A DNA stretch of 64,000 nucleotides from Candidatus Accumulibacter cognatus (GTDB taxonomy: Bacteria; Pseudomonadota; Gammaproteobacteria; Burkholderiales; Rhodocyclaceae): the NCBI GenBank assembly GCA_013414765.1, contig CP058708.1, forward strand, positions 3,963,553-4,027,552, given 5' to 3'. Within the stretch, counting starts at the first letter, position 1. Each line of letters opens with the position of its first letter. Positions 57,614 to 64,000 of this stretch are shown here, one piece after another. The translations under genes and the position numbers were made by a program. The notes beneath the pieces are model-generated. The model searched no databases and was not told the origin of the DNA. It saw only the letters and a list, made by a program, of their open reading frames with translations.

Positions 57614-58972
57614 CTACTGCGGGCGCAACTTGGCCATGCGCTTCAAATTCCACGCCAGGCAGACCAGCGTCCATTCCCCGGTGACCTTCTGCCAACCCCG
57701 CAAGGAAAACTGGCGAAAGCCCATGACCGACTTGATGATGCCGAAGACCGGCTCGACGGTCTGCTTGCGCAACGCATAGAGCGCTCGCCCCGCTCTGGTC
57801 TTCAAACGATGCGACATGGCCTGCACGGGTGTCGCATTCTCCGGTAGCGCGGCCGGTTCGCTATGCCGCTCCCGCCAGCCAGGATGGTGCTCGTCGCGCG
57901 CCACCGCGATCAAGGGGACGATGCCGGCCGCCTCGCACGCCTTGATGTTCTTCTCGCTGTAGAAGCCCGTGTCGGCGATCATCCCGTGCACGGAACCCAG
58001 CCCATCGGCCTGCGCCTGGAGCGTCGCCAGCATCGGCTCGACCTGCTCCTTGTCGTTGGGGGCTTGCGTCACGCCGACCGCCACCACCAGCAGGGTCGCG
58101 GGATCAACCGCCGCCTGGGCGTTGTACGCCTGCTCGAAGCCGCCACCGGCCACCGGCATGATGCGCGATTCTTCGTCGGTCAGATTGATCTGGTCACTGT
58201 CCCGTACGCCGGGCTCGGGGGCTTTGGGCACTCTGCCCCCCCACTTCCTGCCGGTCTCTTCTTCTTTCGCCTTGCGCCGCGCCCTCTTCTCGTCGTACTG
58301 CGCCTTCTCTCGCTGATAGCGCTCCTCGGCCCGCGCCGCAATCTTCGCCTTGGCCGCCGCCATCGCCACCAGCCGATCTTCGCGGCGCTTGATTTCTTCC
58401 GGCAGGCTGACGCCGTCCGGAACCTCCGCCTGATCCGCCTGTTCGGCCAGCGCGAACAGTTCCTGCACCTCCGCCTTGAGTTGCGCTTCCAGCTTTTCAA
58501 TGTGGCCGTGCGAAAGCGCACGGTGGCGGGAGGCGTTGGCCTGAATCTTCGTGCCGTCAAGACAGACATTGCCCAGTTTGAGCAGCTTCATCTCCCGGGC
58601 CATCTCCAGAACCTGCACGAACAAGTCGCTCAGTTCCTCCAGAAAACGCCGGCGGAACGTCGCCAGGCTGTCGTGATCGGGATGGCTGCCGGCGGCAATG
58701 TAGCGAAAGGCGACCGAATCGTAGGTCGCCTGCTCCAGCCTGCGGCTGGAGAAAATACCCGTCGCGTAGCCATAGACCAGAATGGCCAGCAGCGTCGCCG
58801 GATGGTACGCCTTCGATCCCCGTCCAGCGTACTGCCGCGTCAGCTTCGACAAATCAAGCGAGTCGATCACCTCCACAATGAATCGCGCCAAATGATCCTC
58901 GTTCAACCAATCGTCGAGTGACGGCGGCAGCAGGTAGTCGGTCTTGCGATCGGTGACGATGAAATGGGACAT
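57614..58972 (-). CDS. IS1182-family transposase, copy 2
   Basis: 452 residues, identical in translation to copy 1 and intact. Tandem intact copies imply very recent insertion or duplication, since they have not diverged. Confidence 0.95.
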   Translation of the reverse strand: MSHFIVTDRKTDYLLPPSLDDWLNEDHLARFIVEVIDSLDLSKLTRQYAGRGSKAYHPATLLAILVYGYATGIFSSRRLEQATYDSVAFRYIAAGSHPDHDSLATFRRRFLEELSDLFVQVLEMAREMKLLKLGNVCLDGTKIQANASRHRALSHGHIEKLEAQLKAEVQELFALAEQADQAEVPDGVSLPEEIKRREDRLVAMAAAKAKIAARAEERYQREKAQYDEKRARRKAKEEETGRKWGGRVPKAPEPGVRDSDQINLTDEESRIMPVAGGGFEQAYNAQAAVDPATLLVVAVGVTQAPNDKEQVEPMLATLQAQADGLGSVHGMIADTGFYSEKNIKACEAAGIVPLIAVARDEHHPGWRERHSEPAALPENATPVQAMSHRLKTRAGRALYALRKQTVEPVFGIIKSVMGFRQFSLRGWQKVTGEWTLVCLAWNLKRMAKLRPQ

Positions 58973-59109
58973 GCCGGACCTCCGTTCCTGGAACAGCTAT
59001 GATTGTAGCATATTCAGCGGGCGGCAAGGGTAAAGTCCGACAGGCTGCTAGTGACAAGACCATAATCACCTCATTCTGCCTTCATGATCACCTGGAATAG
59101 AGATGACCG

Positions 59110-59571
59110 TCAGGCGGCAGGTGCTGCCGACTCGCGGTCGGCGAGTACGCTATCGATGCGAAGATCTGAATGCAGGACACGGTACATGGGGCATTTGTTG
59201 GCAATCGCCAGCAGTTTGCCGCGCTGATCGCGTGTCAGATCACCTGTCAGCGTGATGATGCGCGAAATTCGATCGATCTTGCCATGTCCTTCGGCCTCGA
59301 TCCGGTCGTGCATCAGTTCGACGCTGACGCTGGTGAGTGGCAGGTGCTTGTGTTCGGCGTACATGCGCAGGGTGATCGAGGTGCAGGCGCCAAGACTGGC
59401 GAGCAGCAAATCAAAGGGCGATGGGCCAGTGTCGCCGCCGCCCATGGTCACCGGCTCATCGGCAAGCAAGGTATGCCGGCCGGCACGCACCGTCTGCTGG
59501 TAGGGCCCCAGACAGCTCTCACTGACGACGACCGGGTGATGGTGAGGGTGACTGTCTTTATCTTTGGCCAT
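59110..59571 (-). CDS. OsmC family peroxiredoxin-like protein
   Basis: 153 residues. The two catalytic cysteines of OsmC/Ohr proteins are in S-L-G-A-C-T-S-I-T-L-R near residue 63 and A-N-K-C-P-M-Y-R-V-L near 128; G-P-S-P-F-D-L-L-L-A precedes the first. It reduces organic hydroperoxides in the cytoplasm. GGAGG lies upstream of the ATG. The His-rich N-terminus (H-P-H-H-H-P) is unusual. The IS pair ends 59 bp beyond its stop. Confidence 0.9.
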   Translation of the reverse strand: MAKDKDSHPHHHPVVVSESCLGPYQQTVRAGRHTLLADEPVTMGGGDTGPSPFDLLLASLGACTSITLRMYAEHKHLPLTSVSVELMHDRIEAEGHGKIDRISRIITLTGDLTRDQRGKLLAIANKCPMYRVLHSDLRIDSVLADRESAAPAA

Positions 59572-59644
59572 TTGCTTACCTCCGGATCACATGGAACATG
59601 ATAAGGGAAGGAAGCTTGGCCATGACAATTTCTTTTGACCAGGC

Positions 59645-60985
59645 CTACCGCAGAGGCACTACGGCGCGGGTCGTGTCGATATGGATCAAGGCGTCGAAGC
59701 GCTTTGCTGGCGACGAGTGCCAGTAGTGCTTCTCGAGTTCCGCATCGGGCAGGTAGGTGACGCCGATGTCCCGGTCGAGCCGCTGGCGGTCGAGCGAGTC
59801 GATCAGATCTGGATTGTCGCGAAAAACGAGCACGAATGCCGGTAAGCCGACGTCGTGCAGCAGGTCACTCCAACTTCCTTCGATCAGTGGTTTCAGATGC
59901 TTGACCCGATCTGGTGTTCCCCAGCCGGTCGCGGCACGAACATTGCCGCCGGAAGTGGTGATGCCTACCAGGAAAACCGCCTCATCGCCCATCTGTTCCC
60001 GCATCAGTTGGCCGATCGACAGTTCACCCGCCAGCACCTGATCGGTCGCACGGGCATCCCCCTGATGGGTATTGTGCGCCCAAACGACGATCTTGCCGTG
60101 ACGTTCGAGAAGTATCCGCAGCGACTCGGCAAGGAAACGCTCGCGCAGATTCCAGGACTCGCGGGCGCCGAGTGCATACAGTGTTCGGTAATAGGCTTCA
60201 GCTCCGGCGATCGCGCGCGCGCTCATCATCGCGGCAAACGCGGCCGGTGCCGGATCTGGTCCGGCCAGTTGGCGCATTTTCGTGAGACGGGATTGCACCT
60301 GTCTTTCGCAGGAAGGCATGGCTCCGTTGGCCACATCGCGGCCATAGAGGTGTGGATCAAGCGGCGGCCGGGTGTATGGGGCGAAGCACCGGTAGTCGCG
60401 TCTGGCTCGCCTGGCTGCCTGCGGATCATATGCCTCAAGGTAGCGCACGACCTGGACGATCGCTTCCGGGACACCATACAGATCCATTCCGTATACCGGG
60501 ATGGCCGGACTGGCGGGCGCCGCCTGCTCGTTCGATTTCTTGAGATGATCGAGAAAAACGGCGAACTGTTCATTCCGCCACACCCAGCGCGGGAAGTGCT
60601 GAAACACGCGCAAGGCGGTTGCCGCATCCGCTGCGCGCAGCCTCCCCTGGACGAAATCGTCGAGCTGTGTCGCCGGTGCCCAGCCAGCTTCAAGGACCAA
60701 GGCCCGGAAGTCTTTCTCATTGATCAGTCGTTGCGTGATGCGGGCACGTTCGTCGTAGAACTCGGCGCTGCCATGTGTCGATTCGCCCAACAGGACGATG
60801 TTCGCATTGCCGATCGAAGCGAGCAGTCCATCGTAGTCGCCGACACTGTGGGTGATGGCCCGAGCGTGGTCGCGAATCCTGGCAACCACTGTCGATGCGG
60901 GTGGCTGCACACTCTCGCCCGCCAGGAGTCCCTGGCAAGCGAGCAGCAACAGAACCCGGATGGCCAGCCACCGCAAGCGGGTCAT
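59645..60985 (-). CDS. Erythromycin esterase-like secreted protein
   Basis: 446 residues from M-T-R-L-R-W at 60985 (the frame opens at 61027). The signal region R-V-L-L-L-L-A-C-Q-G could be a signal peptide or a weak lipobox. The family motifs are L-L-G-E-S-T-H-G-S-A-E-F near residue 67 and V-V-W-A-H-N-T-H-Q-G-D near 305, which hold the conserved Glu and His residues of EreA/EreB-type hydrolases. Many members are not macrolide esterases, so resistance should not be assumed. Confidence 0.85.
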   Translation of the reverse strand: MTRLRWLAIRVLLLLACQGLLAGESVQPPASTVVARIRDHARAITHSVGDYDGLLASIGNANIVLLGESTHGSAEFYDERARITQRLINEKDFRALVLEAGWAPATQLDDFVQGRLRAADAATALRVFQHFPRWVWRNEQFAVFLDHLKKSNEQAAPASPAIPVYGMDLYGVPEAIVQVVRYLEAYDPQAARRARRDYRCFAPYTRPPLDPHLYGRDVANGAMPSCERQVQSRLTKMRQLAGPDPAPAAFAAMMSARAIAGAEAYYRTLYALGARESWNLRERFLAESLRILLERHGKIVVWAHNTHQGDARATDQVLAGELSIGQLMREQMGDEAVFLVGITTSGGNVRAATGWGTPDRVKHLKPLIEGSWSDLLHDVGLPAFVLVFRDNPDLIDSLDRQRLDRDIGVTYLPDAELEKHYWHSSPAKRFDALIHIDTTRAVVPLR

Positions 60986-61027
60986 CCGCGTCGGGCGGAC
61001 ATACATCCCCGAACCAACTGATCTCAT

Positions 61028-61268
61028 GGATTGTGCGAAGTATGGAGTGGGAGAACCCGGCCAGGACCTGAAAGAAATCGAACGCTACCGGCGAAAGTAT
61101 ATTTTTTCCCATCAACCGCGGTCAATTCTACCCAAGCAGGACATCTTGATCGGCCCGGCCTGCACAGTATGTCTATTCGTGGCAATCACCTCAAGACAAC
61201 GCGGAATGGCCCTGGAACTCTGGATTCTTGCCAAAATAGTCAAAGCATTCCCTGAGCCCATGACGGTT
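61028..61268. other. Gap between the esterase-like gene and the chemoreceptor fragment
   Basis: About 240 bp upstream of the esterase-like gene. A moderately A+T-rich part near 61090-61150 could hold its promoter, but I cannot fix boxes. No gene recognised. Confidence 0.35.
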
Positions 61269-62239
61269 CTATTCGTTCATGTTCAGGAATTCGACCCCGC
61301 ACAGAAGGTCATTCTCCTCCTGGCATTGCCAGGTAACCCGCCCCATGACCCGTAAGGGGTCCTGCTGTTCATATTCCAACTGCGCCAGTTGCTGGCAACT
61401 GGCGTCAACGATTCTTTGATTGACTTGCGCGGTTTCTAGGGAATTGCTGGCCATTTCGTCGATCGTGCGAACACTTTGTTTGGCTTGTTCCTGGGTGACA
61501 TCGAATTTCTGCACCACGACAGACATGGTCGATACCACCTGCTGAACCTTGCCGGAAAGTTCGCCGGTGATCTGTCCCACCTCCATCGCTGAACCTGTCG
61601 TGCGCTCGGCGAGTTTCCTCACCTCATCAGCCACCACCGCGAAACCGCGTCCTTGCTCACCAGCGCGCGCTGCTTCGATGGCGGCGTTCAGGGCCAAGAG
61701 GTTGGTTTGTCCTGCGATATCCTTGATCGCGTTGGCGATGGTGTGAATCTGCTGGGCGGATCGCTCCAGATCCTGAATCTCGAGCGCAGCGCGTCCCACC
61801 TCATGCGTCGCCGCTTCCATCGAAGCAATGCTGCGCTTCACGTTGTCGATCCCGGCACGCGCGAATGCCTCCACTTCACGCGTGCGGCCGACCGCTTCCG
61901 TGGCCTGCTGCTGAACACTGGAGGAGATTTGGTGCAGTTGCCGCATGGCGCTGGAAACTTCTTCCGATCGGCTTTCCTGCTTGCGGCTGACCTGGGAGAT
62001 TTCGTTCGAGATCGCGGCAACATGGTATGCCGATTGGCCCATGTTCAAGCCGCACGCTTCTATCTCCTGCAAGACCGTGTTCAGTTTATCCTGCATGTGA
62101 CGAAACGCGCTGAGCAACTGCGCCGTTTCGTCGCTACCCACCGCGTCAATGGTCGCCGACAGATTGCCTGCGGCGATCCCTTCTGCGACCGTAACGACAT
62201 GGCGAATCGGCTTGACGACTTTGCGTATACCGTGCGCGG
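61269..62239 (-). pseudogene. Methyl-accepting chemotaxis protein, C-terminal fragment cut by an IS630-type element
   Basis: The remaining part starts with a HAMP-like segment ([20 protein letters not shown]) and runs through the signalling hairpin, whose tip [21 protein letters not shown] is perfect. The sensor and membrane helices are gone, replaced by transposase DNA. After the receptor helix the frame continues into [11 protein letters not shown] ... G-V-E-F-L-N-M, which looks like the end of a PilZ-type domain. Confidence 0.8.
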
Positions 62240-63276
62240 TCACGATTGAATCTTCTGGAAGGTTTGGAAGTTCAGGGTCAATAGGGACTGTAGCGCCTTG
62301 GCGTGGATGGTGTGGGTATCTTGCAAGCAGCGTTCGATGGCCGTCGTGAAGGAATGGAAGTCGGGGTAGTACTTGGCGTAGAGGCACTGCTTTTTGACGA
62401 ACTTCCACAAACGCTCGATGAGGTTCAAATTTGGGGAGTAGGTGGGTAAAAAGAGCAACTCGATCTTCAGTTTCTCGGCGCAGGTTTTCACCAACGCACA
62501 ACGCTGATAGCGGGCGTTGTCCAGGACGACCGTCATAGGCAGCGTGGGCCGTAGGGTAACCAGTTTCTCCAGCAAAGCACAGACGCTGAGCGAATTGATG
62601 TAGGTGGAATTGACGACGGTGACGACCTCTTTGGTGACGGCGTCGAGCGCACCCAGTACGTTGAAGCGCTGCCGGCCCGAGGGCGCCTTGATCCAGACCC
62701 GAGCAAGGCACCACACCACCGACAGGAAGGCGCCCAAGACAAAGTGTGCCGCGTCTACGAAGAACACGGCACGTTGGCCCGCTTGGGCTTCTGCCAAACG
62801 CGGTTCAAGTTCTTTTTTTTAAAGGCTTCCTGGACCTCGGGATCCGCCTTGGCCGGCAGGGTGCCGGTCTTCAGGCGTCTCATCCCGCACTTCTCTCGCA
62901 GGAAAAGCCGCACCTGAGTCGGCGAGCGGCTCAAACCCGTGAGCTTTCTGATCGCATCCACGGCCTCATGGATCGAAGCCGGCGGATGGGTGAGAAAATA
63001 AGCCCCGATCGTCTCCTGATGCGCCACCAGTTCGCTCTGCGGCCGACGAAAATGCAGTTCCTTCAGCCCGGCGACGCCGCCCTCCACCTACTGCTGGAGG
63101 TAGGTGCGAAGCGTCTTGCCGCTCACGCCCGCGAGCCGCGCGATATCTTGATGCGCAAGCCCCTGGCTTTTCAGCCACAGCGCTTCCATCTTGCGTCGCA
63201 CGTGGGGATGCGGATGGTGAAATCGCTCGTGCTCTAAGGCGTCCGCCTCCGCCGGGGTAAAGGTCAGTCTCAGCAT
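62240..63276 (-). pseudogene. IS630-family transposase (stop codon plus A8 frameshift site)
   Basis: ATG 63276 starts L-R-L-T-F-T-P-A-E-A-D-A-L and a helix-turn-helix (I-A-R-L-A-G-V-S-G-K-T-L-R-T-Y-L). A TAG at about 63085-63087 follows Y-L-Q-Q, and the frame goes on with V-E-G-G-V-A-G-L-K-E-L. At the A8 run near 62813-62820 the coding sequence changes frame into [17 protein letters not shown] (first DDE Asp), V-V-L-D-N-A-R-Y (second) and [11 protein letters not shown] (Glu). The A8 slip is usual for this family; the TAG is probably damage. Confidence 0.75.
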
Positions 63277-63290
63277 CGCAGCCTGTCCCT
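62240..63290 (-). mobile_element. IS630-type insertion sequence
   Basis: The transposase of about 345 codons is spread over two frames and one stop. The left edge is where the chemoreceptor reading frame begins; the right edge is near 63290, but I could not match clear inverted repeats. Members insert at TA. Confidence 0.65.
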
Positions 63291-63300
63291 ACAGAAAGCA

Positions 63301-63585
63301 ATGCTCGAATTCTACAGCCCATTACACCAGACAGTTAAAGTCGTTTGTTACCTATTTCAGTATAGATGCGGACGCTCGCAATGGTCATGTGCGGCTCAAT
63401 TCGAAGTGGCAATCCTATTTGCCAAGGCGTGCTGGGTCATCATCCGAAATGGAGACGCCGAAAATAGTAGTTATATCATAATGATGTTCGCCATGATCTG
63501 GAAACTTCCGGCAATTGCGTCGGAGCCGACCTCGCCCCGGACACTTTCCTTGACCCCAGCAACATCCCCGAGCATTGCCAGCGGA
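63301..63585. other. Gap with no recognised gene
   Basis: About 285 bp between the IS630-type element and the oxidoreductase gene. It is less GC-rich than its surroundings around 63460-63500. The missing N-terminal part of the chemoreceptor is not visible here. Confidence 0.4.
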
Positions 63586-64000
63586 TCAATCCGTCCCCAG
63601 TTTTGCGAGACCCGACAGATTGCCGCGCCGCAAATCCGCGTGGATTGGCGTCAGGTCGGCTCCGGCCTGCACGACGCGGGTGAAGTCCTTGGCCGATCGC
63701 GGCGGGCCGACGTACAGGGCCCCGACCAATTCGCCCTGGCGCAGGATCAGGCGCCACCATGCAGCGTCGTTCGGTCCCGCCGTGTATTCTTCATCACCAG
63801 GCTTGGCGGCGATTTCACCAAAGCTGCGCAGGTCGATCCCGTCGCACTTGAGCTGAAGGACGATGCGTGGCGCCTGATACGGTTGTTTCCTGCCGAGCAG
63901 TGCGTTGGCGGCCGTTGCCGCCTGGGCCGCGCCGACGGTCCATAGGCCGCCGACGGCACCAGGCAGTTCGGCGACGTCGCCAACGGCGTAGATGTCGGGG
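63586..64000 (-). CDS. FAD-dependent pyridine-nucleotide oxidoreductase, C-terminal part (cut by window end)
   Basis: The minus strand from 63999 encodes P-D-I-Y-A-V-G-D-V-A-E-L, the FAD-binding Asp motif of the rubredoxin/nitrite reductase-type flavoprotein family, then G-L-W-T-V-G-A-A-Q-A-A-T-A-A-N and about 100 more residues to TGA at 63586. The C-terminal domain (E-L-V-G-A-L-Y-V-G) fits rubredoxin-reductase-like NAD(P)H oxidoreductases. The start lies beyond the window. Confidence 0.8.
   Translation of the reverse strand, partial: PDIYAVGDVAELPGAVGGLWTVGAAQAATAANALLGRKQPYQAPRIVLQLKCDGIDLRSFGEIAAKPGDEEYTAGPNDAAWWRLILRQGELVGALYVGPPRSAKDFTRVVQAGADLTPIHADLRRGNLSGLAKLGTD

Larger units (their letters stand above)
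57503..59047 (-). mobile_element. IS1182-family element, copy 2 of a tandem pair
   Basis: 1545 bp, same orientation and apparently the same sequence as copy 1, shifted by 1549 bp. Outer flank CTAG at 59048-59051. Confidence 0.9.

Noticed and set aside
59645-61027. Macrolide resistance gene
   Set aside because: The protein belongs to the erythromycin-esterase-like family, but family membership alone does not show macrolide hydrolysis and the context gives no resistance cassette.

Overview
The window is high-GC DNA of a Gram-negative chromosome. Gene content (a DUF3460 protein, a type II secretion cluster ordered G-F-E-L-N-M-C-D, a PqiABC system, an ArgO/ArgP pair and many broken insertion sequences) fits a betaproteobacterium, plausibly Rhodocyclales of the Accumulibacter kind. 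That placement is inference from gene content, not a computed result. I saw no rRNA, tRNA or CRISPR array.

Layout. (1) 1-9.5 kb: one tightly packed plus-strand operon of seven genes: DoxX (cut by the window edge), SDR dehydrogenase, secreted cyclase-family protein, GMC flavo-oxidoreductase, MGH1-type glucosidase, aquaporin, and a fusion of two DoxX-like membrane domains to a type II NADH dehydrogenase. It reads as glycoside hydrolysis, polyol or sugar oxidation and delivery of electrons to quinone. (2) 9.8-15 kb: a VapC-like toxin gene broken by a stop codon beside an intact antitoxin, a SEFIR/TIR-like fragment, the divergent argO/argP pair, a 105-bp MITE placed exactly on the shared CTAG stop of two convergent genes, an acyltransferase, and a PAP2-like plus beta-helix acyltransferase pair. 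(3) 15.3-21.9 kb: first half of the type II secretion operon, ending after the GspC-like gene.

(4) 22-48.2 kb: a block that separates gspC from gspD. It begins with a dead IS and an 8.7-kb accessory island (23.1-31.8 kb). The island carries a 1075-residue TPR-CHAT cysteine protease, a secreted vWA-like protein, three membrane or glycine-zipper proteins and an unknown 486-residue protein; it is the best candidate here for an undescribed system. Next come an IS graveyard, an MscK-type mechanosensitive channel, a patatin-like lipoprotein, a pqiA-pqiA-pqiB-pqiC envelope lipid-transport operon, an ISAs1 element, more dead transposases, a purD 3' fragment and a membrane diguanylate cyclase. (5) 48.2-52.7 kb: the type II secretion cluster resumes with a second, decayed copy of the gspC 3' end, then gspD with a cohesin-like C-terminus and three pseudopilins. 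The duplicated gspC end and repeated IS91-like termini point to a mobile-element-mediated split.

(6) 53-64 kb: a DUF3460 gene with a clear -10 box and terminator, a Pat-type acyl-CoA-ligase/GNAT fusion, two apparently identical head-to-tail IS1182-family copies joined by one CTAG, an OsmC peroxidase, an erythromycin-esterase-like protein, a chemoreceptor fragment cut by an IS630-type element, and the C-terminus of an FAD oxidoreductase running off the window.
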